From positions 124,001 to 188,000 of the forward strand of contig JAAYIK010000028.1 of assembly GCA_012523465.1 (NCBI GenBank): a DNA stretch of 64,000 bases, written 5' to 3'. Source of the DNA: Lysobacteraceae bacterium. GTDB taxonomy: Bacteria; Pseudomonadota; Gammaproteobacteria; Nitrococcales; AK92. This document shows positions 1 through 9,876 of the stretch, piece by piece. Numbering within the stretch: position 1 is the first letter of the stretch; every line of letters begins with the position of its first letter. The notes beneath the pieces were generated by a model. That model saw nothing but the letters and a program-made list of their open reading frames with translations. It was not told the DNA's origin and ran no database searches. A program made the translations under genes and the position numbers.

Positions 1-120
1 CACGGTCTCCAGCAGCTCCCGGCCCGAGTAATGGCCGGTGACATAGTTTCTGAAATCGGCCCGATTATCGTGGTGGGCGGAGATGGTGCCGCCCGTCGCG
101 ATCAGCTTGATTCTCTTCAT
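1..120 (-). CDS. L-asparaginase family, N-terminal fragment
   Basis: Only the first 40 residues are in the window; the gene runs off the left edge. Residues 5-15 read KLIATGGTISA, the N-terminal signature of bacterial asparaginases, in which a threonine of the TGGT stretch is the nucleophile. The family hydrolyses L-asparagine to aspartate and ammonia. No signal peptide precedes the signature, so a cytoplasmic form is likely. The ATG lies 10 bases after the stop of the HEPN-type gene on the same strand, which suggests cotranscription. Type I versus type II cannot be decided from this fragment. Confidence 0.8.
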   Translation of the reverse strand, partial: MKRIKLIATGGTISAHHDNRADFRNYVTGHYSGRELLETV

Positions 121-130
121 GCCTGCTGCA

Positions 131-802
131 TCAAGCGGAAGCGCCGGGGACGGGATCCCTGACTACCGGGTAGCAGGGATCGCCCCAGAGCTGGTTCGGA
201 TTGTCCATCATGATCTCCAGCATCAGCGGCACGAACTTCTCCAGCAGGGCGACGCAGTCGCGCAACTGACCACGGTTGACACTGCTGTTCCAGGTGGCGC
301 CGCCGTGGATCAGCTGGTTACGCAGGGTGTAAATGCGGCTGAACACGATGGCCAGCACCGCTGCCGTATCGCGCCGCTCCAGCGCGCGCAACGCCGCCTG
401 CCTGGCTTTGGCGAAGCTCTCCTGCCACTGCTCGGCGTCGATCTTGCCATTGTGGTAGGCCCAGAACTCCTGGTGCACGTAGGGATTGTTGAGCAGCACT
501 CGGATGCTGCCAGGAAACTCCCGCCAGATCAGCGCTTCGATCCGCTGCTGCCGGTCTAGCCGGCAGAGGTTGTCGATGAATTGTCGGAACAGCCACTGCT
601 CGGTCAGTCGGGCGCGATCGTCGATGTCGTTGGCATAGGCGGCGTTGAAGGCGATCCAGAGGAAGATGAAGCGTCCATCCAAATCCTCGGCCTGCTCGGC
701 CCGCTGTAGCCAGCTCAGTGCCCGGTGGATGCGCAGATCGAGATTTGGATGATAGCTCTCGCGTTCCTGCCGTTGCCGGCGCTTTAGCCGCTCGTAGTCC
801 AT
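131..802 (-). CDS. HEPN-domain-like hypothetical protein
   Basis: A 223-residue, mostly helical soluble protein that I do not recognise by name. Residues 161-166 read RNQLIH, which fits the R-polar-x3-H motif of HEPN-superfamily ribonucleases, and this motif follows a long helical region as in Apea- or MAE_28990-like HEPN proteins. The ATG at 802 is chosen over an in-frame upstream start at 820 because an AGGGGGG ribosome-binding sequence precedes it. HEPN proteins often act as toxins or defence RNases, but no nucleotidyltransferase antitoxin gene sits beside it. Its only close partner is the asparaginase gene 10 bases downstream. RNase activity is inference from one motif. Confidence 0.6.
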   Translation of the reverse strand: MDYERLKRRQRQERESYHPNLDLRIHRALSWLQRAEQAEDLDGRFIFLWIAFNAAYANDIDDRARLTEQWLFRQFIDNLCRLDRQQRIEALIWREFPGSIRVLLNNPYVHQEFWAYHNGKIDAEQWQESFAKARQAALRALERRDTAAVLAIVFSRIYTLRNQLIHGGATWNSSVNRGQLRDCVALLEKFVPLMLEIMMDNPNQLWGDPCYPVVRDPVPGASA

Positions 803-910
803 CGCTGCCCCCCCTGCCACAAAGCCGCGGAACCCTTGCCCTGCATCGGCAGCGCCGCGGCCACCACCGGCCGGGCGCCACCGCCATGCTATCAGGTTTG
901 GCCGGGGAGG

Positions 911-926
911 GCGTGGATGCCCACGC
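911..926 (-). terminator. Short hairpin just after ubiA
   Basis: GCGTGG and CCACGC form a six-base-pair stem with a four-base loop directly after the ubiA stop codon. There is no U-tract, so terminator function is weakly supported. Confidence 0.25.
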
Positions 927-1832
927 TCACTGCAGCAGGTAATGCAGGAACACGCCGAGGAAGATCGCCCCGCCCAGGTAGTTGTTGTTGAGAAAGGCGC
1001 GGAAGCAGCCTTCGCGCGAACGATCGCGGATCAGGTGCTGCTGATAGGCGAACATGCCGGCGGCGGCCACCAGGCTGACGTAGTACAGCCCGCTCAGCTC
1101 GGCCCGCAGCCCGATCAGGACCAGGCAGATCAGCATCAGCACCTGCAGCACGCCGATGATGAGCCGGTCGGCATCGCCGAACAGGATGGCGGTCGATTTC
1201 ACGCCGATCTTGAGGTCGTCGTCGCGGTCCACCATGGCGTACTGGGTATCGTAGATCACCGCCCAGACCACCGCAGCGATGAAGATAAGCCAGGCCACCG
1301 GCGGCGTGCTCTCGGTGATCGCGGTGAAGGCCATCGGCACCGCCCAACCGAAGGCGGCCCCCAGCACGACCTGCGGCAGATGAGTGTAGCGCTTCATAAA
1401 CGGGTAGGACGCCGCCAGCACCACCGCGACGAAGGACATGTACACCGTCAGCCGGTTGAGCAGCAGCACCAGGCCGAAGGCCAGCAGGCACAGCGCCACG
1501 AACAGGATCAGCGCATTGCGCGGCGGAATCTCGCCGCGAGCCAGCGGCCGGTCCTTGGTGCGCTTGACGTGGCCGTCGAAGTTGCGGTCAGCGAAGTCGT
1601 TGATGACGCAGCCGGCAGCCCGCATCAACAGCATCCCGAGCAAAAAGACGGCCAGAATCTTCGGGGCGGGCATGCCCTCGGCGGCGATCCAGAGCGCCCA
1701 CAGCATCGGCCACATCAGCAGGAAATTGCCGATCGGCCTGTCCAGCCGCATCAGCCGCACATACGGCATCAGCCCCTGCAGCTCTGGTCGCGGCAAGCGC
1801 TCAAACCAGGCTTTGACGGTACGCTGCACCAT
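927..1832 (-). CDS. ubiA: 4-hydroxybenzoate octaprenyltransferase
   Basis: A 301-residue integral membrane prenyltransferase that attaches the polyprenyl tail to 4-hydroxybenzoate in ubiquinone synthesis. The two Asp-rich motifs of the UbiA superfamily are visible: NDFADRNFD at about residues 79-87 and [12 protein letters not shown] at about 195-206. These bind Mg-prenyl diphosphate. Several hydrophobic segments separate them. The ATG at 1832 is chosen because it gives the usual family length and N-terminus. An in-frame start at 1886 would lie deep inside ubiC. The start overlaps the 3 prime end of ubiC by 32 bases, so the two genes, which catalyse consecutive steps, are probably translationally coupled. 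Confidence 0.95.
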   Translation of the reverse strand: MVQRTVKAWFERLPRPELQGLMPYVRLMRLDRPIGNFLLMWPMLWALWIAAEGMPAPKILAVFLLGMLLMRAAGCVINDFADRNFDGHVKRTKDRPLARGEIPPRNALILFVALCLLAFGLVLLLNRLTVYMSFVAVVLAASYPFMKRYTHLPQVVLGAAFGWAVPMAFTAITESTPPVAWLIFIAAVVWAVIYDTQYAMVDRDDDLKIGVKSTAILFGDADRLIIGVLQVLMLICLVLIGLRAELSGLYYVSLVAAAGMFAYQQHLIRDRSREGCFRAFLNNNYLGGAIFLGVFLHYLLQ

Positions 1833-2379
1833 ATTCCAACTCCGGCAGAAACACCTCGGTGACCAGGATAGGGGCGCCGGCGACACTCAGCACGGAACGC
1901 CGGGCCCACAGCTGCGGCACGACCGCCGGCTCCACCAGGCGCCGGTCGGGCAGCAGCGGGTCGGCGGCCTGCAGCCGCCGCAGCTCGAATTCGCTGCGCT
2001 CGACTTCGCGGCCGGTAAAGAGTACCGCACCCAGCGCACGCGCTCCCAGCCTGCGCAGCAAGCCGCGGCCGCCGCGCAGGCTGGCTTGTGGCATCACGGT
2101 ACGTCCCAGAATCCACGGCGTCTCGCCGCAGTTGAGCGTGACAATGCGCACCCAGGCCTCCTGCTGCAGCGGCAGCCGCAAGCGCCGCGCCTCGTCGACG
2201 CGGGGCCGTCGCCAGCCTTCGGCGAGCACGCGCACCTGGAAGCATTCCCTGCAGTTTGCCCGTATCCGGGCGGTCATCGATCCCGGCGTATCCAGCCAGC
2301 TTCGCAACGGAGGCGGCAGTAAGGCATTGAAGACGGCGCGCCGCGGACGCCAATGCAGGTAATTGTTCACGTGGTACAT
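1801..2379 (-). CDS. ubiC: Chorismate--pyruvate lyase
   Basis: A 192-residue UbiC-family protein that removes pyruvate from chorismate to give 4-hydroxybenzoate, the first committed step of ubiquinone synthesis. Family landmarks include the WVRIVTL segment with its substrate-binding arginine, the following [10 protein letters not shown] stretch, the late Gly-rich [11 protein letters not shown] segment, and LVTEVFLP near the C-terminus with the glutamate that contacts product. The protein is slightly longer than E. coli UbiC at its C-terminus, which overlaps the ubiA start. No strong ribosome-binding site precedes the ATG. Confidence 0.93.
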   Translation of the reverse strand: MYHVNNYLHWRPRRAVFNALLPPPLRSWLDTPGSMTARIRANCRECFQVRVLAEGWRRPRVDEARRLRLPLQQEAWVRIVTLNCGETPWILGRTVMPQASLRGGRGLLRRLGARALGAVLFTGREVERSEFELRRLQAADPLLPDRRLVEPAVVPQLWARRSVLSVAGAPILVTEVFLPELEYGAAYRQSLV

Positions 2380-2429
2380 CGGTAAGGACAGCTGCTACGC
2401 CCGAGTTCGGGCGCAAACGCAGCCGGGGA

Positions 2430-4532
2430 TCATACCTGAGCGTAGCGCTCGCCGGAACCAACCCAGCGCGCGATCAAGGCCTGGGCCAGCTGCGGCGACT
2501 CCTCCAGCAGCCGCCGAGCACCGCGCTGCACCTGCGGCAGCAGCGGCGCATCGCGTACCAGATCGGCGACCCGATAGCGCAGCTCGCCGGTCTGGCGGGT
2601 GCCGAGGAATTCGCCCGGCCCCCGCAGTTCGAGATCGCGCTGGGCGATCTCGAAGCCGTCGTTGCTCTCGCGCATAATGCCCAGCCGCAGCCGGGCGTGA
2701 GCCGACAGCGGCGGCTGGTACATCAGCACGCAGCTGCTGGCCACCGCGCCGCGCCCCACCCGTCCCCGCAGCTGGTGCAGCTGGGCCAACCCCAGCCGCT
2801 CGGCGTTCTCGATGATCATGAGGCTGGCATTGGGCACATCCACCCCGACCTCGATCACCGTCGTGGCGACCAGCAGATCAAGCTCGCCGTGGGCAAACGC
2901 CGCCATCACCGCTTCCTTTTCGGCGTTCTTGAGCCGGCCATGGACCAGGCCGACCCGCAGCTCCGGCAGCTCCTCGGTCAGGCGCTCGGCGGTCGCCGCC
3001 GCCGCTTGCGCCTGCAGCGCCTCGGATTCCTCGATCAGGGTACAAACCCAGTAGGCCTGCCGACCCTCGGCGCAGGCGGCCCGCACCCGGGCGATGACTT
3101 CCTGCCGGCGAGTGTTGGGCACCGCCACAGTGGTAACCGGCGTCCGTCCCGGCGGCAGCTCGTCGATCACGGACACGTCCAGGTCGGCATAGGCTGTCAT
3201 AGCCAGCGTGCGTGGAATGGGCGTGGCGGTCATGATCAGCTGATGCGGCTGCAGGCCGTCGCGCTCGCCCTTCTCGCGCAGGGCCAGGCGCTGGTGCACG
3301 CCGAAGCGATGCTGCTCGTCGACGATGACCAGCCCCAGGCGATGGAAGTGCACGCTCTCCTGGAACAAGGCATGGGTTCCGACCACCACCGCTGCCTCGC
3401 CGCTGGCGACGGCCGCCAGGGCGCTTTCGCGTTGGCGCCCGCTCATGCGTCCGGACAGCCAGCCGATCTCCACCCCCAGCGGCCCCAACCACTGCGAGAA
3501 ATTGCGGAAATGCTGCTCGGCCAGCAGCTCGGTCGGCGCCATCACGGCCGCCTGCCAGCCGCTTTCCACCGCACGCAGCGCCGCCAGCGCCGCCACGACG
3601 GTCTTGCCGGAACCGACATCGCCTTGTACCAGCCGCAGCATGGCGCGGGAGCTGGCCAGATCCCGGGCGATCTCGGCATCCACCCGCTGCTGCGCGGAGG
3701 TGAGCTGGAAGGGCAGGGATTCCAAGAACCGCCGCCGCAACACGCCGTCGCCTGTCAGCCGCGGCGCCTGCGCCACTTCCTGCAGCTTCTGCCGCAGCCG
3801 CAGCAGACTGAGGTGGTGGGCCAGCAGCTCTTCGAAGGCCAGCCGCCGCACCGCCGGGTGGCTGCCGTCGACCAGCGCCGCCAGATCGGCGTCGGCCGAC
3901 GGCGCATGGATCAGCCTCAAGGCTTCCAGCAGGGGCGGCACCCCCAGCTCCTGCCGCAGCCAGGGTGGTAGCAAATCGTCCAGCGCTCCCGGCGCCTGCG
4001 CCAGCTCCAGTGCGGAACGCACCAGCCGGCGCAGCTGGGTCTGGTTCAAACCCTCGGTGGTCGGATACACCGGCACCAGCCCGGCCTCCTCCGTCGCTGG
4101 CGACGGCTCGCCCAGCTGGTAGTCCGGATGGGCCATGGTGAGAGTGACCAGGCCCGGACGCACCTCGCCGAAGGCGCGGATGCGCACCCCGCGCCGGAAC
4201 TGCTTGATCTGGTTGGGGTAGAAGTTGAAGAAAAGCAGCGTGAGCTGTCCGCTGCCGTCGCTGACCCGCACCACCAGCCGCGGCCGCCGGCCACGCACCA
4301 CCTCGGCCAGCTCGACCCTGGCGTCGATCAGCGCCTGCTGGTCCGGCCGCAGGCTACCGATAGGCACCACCGTGCCGCGGTCCTCGTAGCGCAGCGGCAG
4401 ATGCCACAGCAGGTCTTGCACCGACTCCAGCCGCAGTCGCGCCAGCCGTTCGGCCAGCCGTGGCCCGACGCCGCGCAGGCTGCGCAGCGGCCGGCGGGCA
4501 AGACTATCACCGGCAAAGGCGGGGATTGCCAG
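2430..4532 (-). CDS. recG: ATP-dependent DNA helicase RecG, apparent non-AUG start
   Basis: A superfamily 2 helicase that regresses stalled forks and branch-migrates Holliday junctions. Walker A GDVGSGKT lies at about residues 304-311, then VIVDEQHRFG (motif II), MTATPIPRT (motif III) and LHQLRGRVGRG (motif VI). The conserved N-terminal segment LRSLRGVGPRLAERL lies upstream of the first ATG/GTG/TTG codon in frame, the GTG at 4421. The frame opens at a stop just inside the end of ridA and holds no ATG, GTG or TTG before 4421. A CTG at 4532-4530 is preceded by GGAGG at five-base spacing and gives a 700-residue protein of normal RecG length. ATC at 4526 is a weaker alternative. The start abuts the ridA stop, suggesting coupling. 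Confidence 0.9.
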   Translation of the reverse strand: MAIPAFAGDSLARRPLRSLRGVGPRLAERLARLRLESVQDLLWHLPLRYEDRGTVVPIGSLRPDQQALIDARVELAEVVRGRRPRLVVRVSDGSGQLTLLFFNFYPNQIKQFRRGVRIRAFGEVRPGLVTLTMAHPDYQLGEPSPATEEAGLVPVYPTTEGLNQTQLRRLVRSALELAQAPGALDDLLPPWLRQELGVPPLLEALRLIHAPSADADLAALVDGSHPAVRRLAFEELLAHHLSLLRLRQKLQEVAQAPRLTGDGVLRRRFLESLPFQLTSAQQRVDAEIARDLASSRAMLRLVQGDVGSGKTVVAALAALRAVESGWQAAVMAPTELLAEQHFRNFSQWLGPLGVEIGWLSGRMSGRQRESALAAVASGEAAVVVGTHALFQESVHFHRLGLVIVDEQHRFGVHQRLALREKGERDGLQPHQLIMTATPIPRTLAMTAYADLDVSVIDELPPGRTPVTTVAVPNTRRQEVIARVRAACAEGRQAYWVCTLIEESEALQAQAAAATAERLTEELPELRVGLVHGRLKNAEKEAVMAAFAHGELDLLVATTVIEVGVDVPNASLMIIENAERLGLAQLHQLRGRVGRGAVASSCVLMYQPPLSAHARLRLGIMRESNDGFEIAQRDLELRGPGEFLGTRQTGELRYRVADLVRDAPLLPQVQRGARRLLEESPQLAQALIARWVGSGERYAQV

Positions 4533-4533
4533 C

Positions 4534-4920
4534 TCAGCCTCCCAGCACCATCACCGCATCTATTTCCACCGCCGCTCCCCGCGGCAGGCTGGCCACGCCG
4601 ATCGCCGCCCGCGCTGGGTAAGGCTCCGTGAAGTACTCGGCCATGATGGCATTGACCCGGCCGAAGTGGGCGAGATCGGCCAGGTAGATGGTTAGCTTGA
4701 CGATGTCGGCCAGGGAGCCGCCGGCAGCCTCGCAAACGGATTGCAGGTTGTCGAACACCTGGCGGATCTGGGCGTCGATGTCCTCGCCCACCAGCTCCAT
4801 GGTGGCAGGGACCAGCGGGATTTGACCGGAGAGATAAACCGTATCGCCTACCCGCACGGCCTGCGAGTAGGTGCCGATGGCAGCAGGTGCTTGGTCGGTA
4901 TGGATGGTTTCGCGGGCCAT
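4534..4920 (-). CDS. ridA: RidA family enamine/imine deaminase
   Basis: A 128-residue YjgF/YER057c/UK114-family protein, normally a cytoplasmic homotrimer that hydrolyses reactive 2-aminoacrylate and other enamines released by PLP enzymes. The active-site set is present: Tyr18 in GTYSQA, Arg104 in [12 protein letters not shown] and Glu120 in VEID. Length matches the family exactly. It sits between spoT and recG, the same order as in many Gammaproteobacteria, and its last bases carry the ribosome-binding site for recG. Confidence 0.95.
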   Translation of the reverse strand: MARETIHTDQAPAAIGTYSQAVRVGDTVYLSGQIPLVPATMELVGEDIDAQIRQVFDNLQSVCEAAGGSLADIVKLTIYLADLAHFGRVNAIMAEYFTEPYPARAAIGVASLPRGAAVEIDAVMVLGG

Positions 4921-4963
4921 GGCGGCCTCTCCTTCGCAGCTTGGTTGGAATTGGGGAAATCGG

Positions 4964-7132
4964 CTACGAGCGCCGGCGGGTCAAGCGCACGACGCTATTG
5001 AGGACCCGCAGGCGGCGCATCACCCGCGCCAAGTGGGTACGGTCGGTGACGCTGATGGTGAAGCGAATGGTGGCGATCATGCCTTCCTTTTCGTCCAGCA
5101 TCACGCTTTCGATATTGCTTTCGGCATCGGCGATGGTGGAGGCCAGCTCGGCCAGCACCCCACGCTTGTTGACCACGTCCACCGCCAAAACCACAGGGAA
5201 TTCGCCCTGGACCTTGTCCTCCCACTGGACGTCGATCCATTTGTCGGGGTGATTGCGGTACTCGCGCACGTTAGGACAGTCGCGCTGGTGCACCACCACG
5301 CCGCGGCCGGTGCTGGCGAAGCCGACGATGGGGTCGCCCGGGATCGGGTGGCAGCAGCGGGCGAAGGTGACCACGGCCCCCTCGGTGCCGCGTATGACCA
5401 GCCTTTGGCCCTGGCGCATGGTCTGCGCCTGCGCCGACTCGCTACTGATGCCGGTCAGCTGCTGCGCCACCAGCCAGGGCATGCGCTGGCCCAGCCCGAT
5501 TTCCTCCAGCAAGGCCTCGACATTGGCAGCCCCCAGATTCTCGAGCGCTTTCTGCAGCTGTTCACCAGGCAAGGTGTCCAGGGAACAGCCAAGGGCATTG
5601 AGCGACTGCTCCAGCAGGCGCCGGCCCAGGTTGACTGCCGCCTCGCCCTTGAGTCGCTTGAGCGACTGCCGGATGGCGGAACGGGCGCGGGCCGTGACCA
5701 CGAAATCCAGCCAGGCGGGGTTAGGACGGGCACCGGGGGCGGTGATGACCTCCACCGTCTGGCCGTTGCTGAGCTCGGTGCGCAGCGGGGTCAGCCGGTG
5801 GTCGACCAGAGCGGCGATGCAGCTGTCGCCGATGTCGGAGTGCACCGAATAGGCGAAATCGATGACCGTGGCCCCGCGGGGCAGCTTCATAATGTCGCCC
5901 TTGGGCGTGAACACGTAGACTTCGTCGGGCTGCAGGTCGACCTTGACGCTTTCGATGAATTCCAGCGGGTTGGCCGTGGAGCGCTGCATCTCCATCAAGC
6001 CCTTGATCCACTCCCGCGCCCGCGCCTGGGCGGTGTTGCTGACCTGCTCGTTTTCCTTGTACATCCAGTGGGCGGCGATGCCGGACTCGGCCACCTTGTC
6101 CATCTCGTAGGTGCGCACCTGGGCCTCGATGCGAATCCGGCGCGGCCCGATCAGGCTGGTGTGAAGGGATTGGTAGCCGTTGGCCTTGGGGATGGCGATG
6201 TAGTCCTTGATACGGCCCGGCTTGGGCTTGTACAGCCCGTGCAGGAGACCGAGCACGCGGTAACAGCTGTCGACGTCCTCGACCAGGATGCGGAAGCCAT
6301 AGACGTCGAAGATGTCCTGGAAGTCGCGGTTCTTGGAGCGCATCTTCTGGTAGATGCTCCAGAGATGCTTCTCCCGGCCGATTACCTCCCCGCGCACGCC
6401 GGCTTCCGCCATGCTGTTCTCGATGACTTTCTTGACCTGCTCGATGGTCTCGCCACGCACCCCACGCTGGCGCCGCAGCTTTTCTTTCAACACCCGATAG
6501 CGCATCGGGTGCATGGCGGCGAAGCTCAGATCCTCCAGCTCCACCCGCATGCTGTTGATGCCAAGGCGGTGAGCGATGGGCGCGTAGATCTCCAGGGTCT
6601 CCTGCGCGATGCGGCGGCGCTTGTCGGGCCGCATCACCCAGATGGTGCGCATGTTGTGCAGGCGGTCGGCCAGCTTGATCAGGATGACGCGGATGTCCCG
6701 CGACATCGCCAGTACCATCTTGCGAAAATTCTCGGCCTGGGCTTCGGCCTTGGACTTGAAGTCGATCTGGGTCAGCTTGCTGACGCCGTCGACCAGCTCG
6801 GCGATCTCCTCGCCGAACTCCCGCGCCACGTGCTCCTTGGCGGTAGGAGTATCTTCGATGACGTCGTGTAGAATGGCGGCGGCGATGCTCTGGTAGTCCA
6901 GCCGCATCTCGGCCAAGATCTGCGCCACCGCCAGCGGATGGGTGATGTAAGGCTCGCCCGAGAGGCGACGCTGGTGGGCATGGGCCTGAGCGCCGAATCG
7001 GTAGGCACGATAGACCAGCTCGACCTGCTCAGGCTCCAGATACGTGCTGAGCAGGCGACAGAGCTCCTCCGCCTTGCGCTCGGGATCGGAGGCAGGGCGC
7101 TCGTCTGTTATCGCATGGCCCGCTCGACCCAT
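4964..7132 (-). CDS. spoT: Bifunctional (p)ppGpp synthetase/hydrolase
   Basis: A RelA/SpoT homologue of 722 residues that makes and degrades the stringent-response alarmone. Domains in order: an HD hydrolase with an intact HDVIED motif at about residues 89-94; a synthetase domain with the [18 protein letters not shown] and GYQSLHT stretches; a TGS domain beginning near VYVFTPKG; and a C-terminal ACT domain. The intact HD motif separates it from RelA. The ATG at 7132 is preferred. A TTG at 7150 overlapping the rpoZ stop as TTGA is possible and would add six residues. It is cotranscribed with rpoZ. Confidence 0.95.
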   Translation of the reverse strand: MGRAGHAITDERPASDPERKAEELCRLLSTYLEPEQVELVYRAYRFGAQAHAHQRRLSGEPYITHPLAVAQILAEMRLDYQSIAAAILHDVIEDTPTAKEHVAREFGEEIAELVDGVSKLTQIDFKSKAEAQAENFRKMVLAMSRDIRVILIKLADRLHNMRTIWVMRPDKRRRIAQETLEIYAPIAHRLGINSMRVELEDLSFAAMHPMRYRVLKEKLRRQRGVRGETIEQVKKVIENSMAEAGVRGEVIGREKHLWSIYQKMRSKNRDFQDIFDVYGFRILVEDVDSCYRVLGLLHGLYKPKPGRIKDYIAIPKANGYQSLHTSLIGPRRIRIEAQVRTYEMDKVAESGIAAHWMYKENEQVSNTAQARAREWIKGLMEMQRSTANPLEFIESVKVDLQPDEVYVFTPKGDIMKLPRGATVIDFAYSVHSDIGDSCIAALVDHRLTPLRTELSNGQTVEVITAPGARPNPAWLDFVVTARARSAIRQSLKRLKGEAAVNLGRRLLEQSLNALGCSLDTLPGEQLQKALENLGAANVEALLEEIGLGQRMPWLVAQQLTGISSESAQAQTMRQGQRLVIRGTEGAVVTFARCCHPIPGDPIVGFASTGRGVVVHQRDCPNVREYRNHPDKWIDVQWEDKVQGEFPVVLAVDVVNKRGVLAELASTIADAESNIESVMLDEKEGMIATIRFTISVTDRTHLARVMRRLRVLNSVVRLTRRRS

Positions 7133-7146
7133 ACCCCAGCTCGATG

Positions 7147-7419
7147 TCAACTCTCCGCGTCGCCCGCCGCCTGCTCGTCTGCCGCCTCATCGTCGGCCGC
7201 AGCCTCCGATGACGCTTGCTGCTGCGGCGGGGCCTTGATCTGATCGAGGTAGCCGGCCGCGATCTCGCGCAGCGCAACCACCGTCGGCTTGTCGTTGTCC
7301 CAGTCCACGAACGGAGTCGCCCCGTTGGCGAGCTGACGCGCCCGCTTCGAGGCGACCAGCACCAGCTCGAAGCGATTGCTGACGTGCTCCAGACAATCTT
7401 CTACCGTGACTCGCGCCAT
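7147..7419 (-). CDS. rpoZ: RNA polymerase omega subunit
   Basis: A 90-residue omega subunit. The N-terminus [20 protein letters not shown] is the family signature, followed by the conserved [11 protein letters not shown] helix that embraces the beta-prime C-terminus. The last 25 residues are Ala/Glu/Asp/Gln rich and of low complexity, a common variable tail. Omega supports polymerase assembly and forms part of the ppGpp site in proteobacteria, which fits its position next to spoT. Its stop overlaps the possible TTG start of spoT. Confidence 0.95.
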   Translation of the reverse strand: MARVTVEDCLEHVSNRFELVLVASKRARQLANGATPFVDWDNDKPTVVALREIAAGYLDQIKAPPQQQASSEAAADDEAADEQAAGDAES

Positions 7420-7524
7420 CTATCCCAAACTCCCAACACCAGTATCGAAATTCGCTCAGGGAACCTTGCAGTCTACCCTCATCGCCGGCTTGCCGGAAGC
7501 GGCGGAGGCAAAAACCCCAAAAAA

Positions 7525-8145
7525 TCAATCATCTTCCGCCAGCAGTTCCTGAACCTGCCGGCCCAAGCGCTCGATCTGAACGCTGCAGCGCAAGCGGCGA
7601 GCGCGCACGATGGCCTGCAGATCCGCCAGCGCCTCGTCGAAGGAATCGTTCACCAGCACGTAGTCGTACTCGCGGAAGTGCGACATCTCCTTCACCGCCT
7701 CCCGCATGCGCTGGGCGATCACGCCATTGCTATCTTGTTTTCGACCGCGCAAGCGCCGCTCCAGTTCAGCCCGCGATGGCGGCAGGATGAAGATGGACAC
7801 GCAGTCTTCGATCGCCGCCCGCACCTGCCGGCCGCCCTGCCAGTCGATCTCCAAAATGACGTCGGTACCGGCCGCCAGGCTCTCCAGCACCTGGCTGCGG
7901 CTGGTGCCGTAATAATTGCCGAAGACCTTGGCGTGCTCCAGGAACTCACCGGCCGCCACCATGCGCTGGAAGGTATCGACGTCGATGAAATGATAATGGA
8001 CACCGTCGATCTCGCCTGGCCGCCGCGGCCGGGTGGTATGCGACACCGAGACCTTGAGGTCGGGCAGCGAGCGCACCAGGGCATCGACCAAGCTGGTCTT
8101 ACCGGCTCCAGAGGGGGCGGAAACGATGTAGAGGGTTCCAGTCAT
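7525..8145 (-). CDS. gmk: Guanylate kinase
   Basis: A 206-residue kinase that phosphorylates GMP to GDP using ATP. The P-loop [11 protein letters not shown] is at residues 9-19, and the GMP-binding region [13 protein letters not shown] follows, then GVHYHFID and [11 protein letters not shown]. Length is normal. It lies between yicC and rpoZ on the same strand. A T-rich stretch follows its stop before rpoZ, so some termination or processing may occur there. Confidence 0.96.
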   Translation of the reverse strand: MTGTLYIVSAPSGAGKTSLVDALVRSLPDLKVSVSHTTRPRRPGEIDGVHYHFIDVDTFQRMVAAGEFLEHAKVFGNYYGTSRSQVLESLAAGTDVILEIDWQGGRQVRAAIEDCVSIFILPPSRAELERRLRGRKQDSNGVIAQRMREAVKEMSHFREYDYVLVNDSFDEALADLQAIVRARRLRCSVQIERLGRQVQELLAEDD

Positions 8146-8153
8146 CTGCGTGC

Positions 8154-9020
8154 CTATTCGATGTTCTGAACCTGCTCCCGCATCTGCTCGATGAGCAGCT
8201 TCATCTCGACGGCAACGGCGGTGGTTTCGCCGTCGGCGGACTTCGACGACAGCGTATTGGCCTCGCGGTTGAGCTCTTGCATGAGGAAGTCGAGGCGCCG
8301 ACCGACTGGCTCGCGCCGCTGCAGCACGCGCTGCACTTCGTCCACATGCATGCTCAGCCGCTCCAGCTCCTCTTCCACATCCAGCCGCTGCGCAATGTAC
8401 ACCAGCTCCTGCTCCAGCCGCTGGGGGTCGGGGCTACCGTCCAGCTCGCGCAGCCGGCTGAGCAGCTTTTCGCGCACCTTGGCGTTGACCTCCAGCCGCC
8501 GCGCGCGCACCTGCTCCACCAGCGCAGCGATGCGCTGGGCACGCTCGCGGATCAGCTCGGCCAGCTTGGCGCCCTCGCGCTCGCGGCTGGCGATGAAGCC
8601 CTGCAGGGCTTGATCCAGCAGCTCCAGCGCCGCTGCGGCGATCGGCTCCAGATCGAGCTCGGTCTGCTGCAGCACACCCGGCATCTTCAGCACGTCGAGC
8701 GGGCTAATGGGCGCCGGGTTGGGCAGCTTGGCGGCGACCGCGGCAGCGGCAGTGGCCAGCTGGTCGACATAAGGCCAGTTGATCTCGAGCCCAGTGGTCA
8801 CGCCCAAGGCCGGCTGAAAGCGCAGCGTGCACTCCATCTTGCCCCGCGCCACGACGGCCGCCACCCGCTCCCGCACCAGCGGCTCCAGCTGCCGCAGTTC
8901 CTCGGGCAGCCGCGGCGAGATGTCCAGGTAGCGATGGTTGACCGAGCGCAGCTCCCAGCTCAGCCGCCCCCATTCCTCCACCCGTTCCTGGCGGTCATAA
9001 GCGGTCATACTCCGTATCAT
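8154..9020 (-). CDS. yicC: YicC family endoribonuclease
   Basis: A 288-residue YicC protein. The N-terminus [10 protein letters not shown] and the following [22 protein letters not shown] are diagnostic, and the C-terminal domain ends with the conserved [16 protein letters not shown] segment. E. coli YicC has been described as an endoribonuclease acting on small RNA, so RNA cleavage is the likely role by family. The ATG at 9020 is chosen because MIRSMTAY is the universal start; an upstream in-frame start at 9053 adds 11 unconserved residues. A GAGGAG sequence precedes it. The gene is divergent from rph and 8 bases from gmk. Confidence 0.92.
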   Translation of the reverse strand: MIRSMTAYDRQERVEEWGRLSWELRSVNHRYLDISPRLPEELRQLEPLVRERVAAVVARGKMECTLRFQPALGVTTGLEINWPYVDQLATAAAAVAAKLPNPAPISPLDVLKMPGVLQQTELDLEPIAAAALELLDQALQGFIASREREGAKLAELIRERAQRIAALVEQVRARRLEVNAKVREKLLSRLRELDGSPDPQRLEQELVYIAQRLDVEEELERLSMHVDEVQRVLQRREPVGRRLDFLMQELNREANTLSSKSADGETTAVAVEMKLLIEQMREQVQNIE

Positions 9021-9067
9021 GGCGACTCCTCGAACTGGTTGCTCTTGCGGCACGGAAATAACGCGCC

Positions 9068-9094
9068 ATCTTACGCGTTCTCCGGGAGGAGCAA
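9068..9094 (-). promoter_or_regulatory. Candidate promoter of yicC-gmk
   Basis: Reading the minus strand, TTGCTC and TAAGAT are separated by 15 bases, about 50 bases upstream of the yicC ATG. The spacing is short, so this is tentative. Confidence 0.3.
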
Positions 9095-9112
9095 AACCGC
9101 AGGCTTGCGGTT
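9095..9112. repeat. Inverted repeat between yicC and rph
   Basis: AACCGCA and TGCGGTT flank a four-base spacer in the divergent intergenic region. It could be an operator or a small leader hairpin of rph. Nothing else supports either reading. Confidence 0.3.
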
Positions 9113-9155
9113 ATGGTCGGCTTGCGCCCCCTGGTGTCTTAGTGAGGACAAAGCG

Positions 9156-9872
9156 ATGCGTCCAAGCGGTCGCCGCCCCGACGAACTGCGTCCCGTCAGT
9201 ATCGTCCGCAGATACAACAAATACGCCGAGGGCTCCGTGCTGATCAAATTCGGCGATACCCACGTGCTCTGCACCGCCAGCGTGGAAGACCGGGTGCCGC
9301 ATTGGCTGCGCGGCAGCGGCCGCGGCTGGGTCACAGCCGAATACGGCATGCTGCCCCGCTCGACCCATACCCGCAACGAGCGTGAAGCGGCGCGCGGCCA
9401 GCAGCAGGGCCGCACCCTGGAGATCCAGCGCCTAATCGGTCGCGCGCTGCGCGCCGCCGTCGATCTGGAGGCGCTGGGCGAGCGGCGCATCATCATCGAT
9501 TGCGACGTGCTGCAGGCCGACGGCGGCACCCGCACCGCCGCTATTACTGGCGGCTTCGTCGCGCTGTGGGATGCCGTGCGCCACCTGGAACGGCAGGGCC
9601 TGATTACCAATCCGGCGCTGCATGGCCAGATCGCCGCAGTCTCGGTCGGCATTTATCGCGGCCAGCCGGTGCTGGATCTGGACTATGAGGAAGACTCCGA
9701 AGCCGAGACCGACATGAACGTGGTGATGAACGACGCCGGCGCCTTCATCGAGCTCCAGGGCACCGCCGAAGGCCACGCTTTCCGGCTGGACGAGCTCAAC
9801 AGCATGGCGGAACTGGCCAGCAAGGGCATTACCGAGCTGCTGGAAATCCAGCGCCAGGTGCTGCAGGACTAG
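9156..9872 (+). CDS. rph: Ribonuclease PH
   Basis: A 238-residue phosphorolytic 3 prime exoribonuclease that trims tRNA precursors. [16 protein letters not shown] is the typical start, followed by [14 protein letters not shown], the phosphate-binding [12 protein letters not shown] stretch, and [18 protein letters not shown] with the catalytic aspartates. The longer open frame to the left is antisense to yicC and is ignored. The start at 9156 follows AGTGAGGACAAAGCG. rdgB follows after four bases. Confidence 0.96.
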   Translation: MRPSGRRPDELRPVSIVRRYNKYAEGSVLIKFGDTHVLCTASVEDRVPHWLRGSGRGWVTAEYGMLPRSTHTRNEREAARGQQQGRTLEIQRLIGRALRAAVDLEALGERRIIIDCDVLQADGGTRTAAITGGFVALWDAVRHLERQGLITNPALHGQIAAVSVGIYRGQPVLDLDYEEDSEAETDMNVVMNDAGAFIELQGTAEGHAFRLDELNSMAELASKGITELLEIQRQVLQD

Positions 9873-9876
9873 CCCT

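Noticed and set aside
4871-6871. A 666-residue plus-strand open frame
   Set aside because: It is antisense to spoT, whose domains are unmistakable, and shows only the composition expected from the opposite strand of a GC-rich gene.
8277-9155. An upstream extension of the rph frame
   Set aside because: It is antisense to yicC; RNase PH homology begins exactly at 9156.
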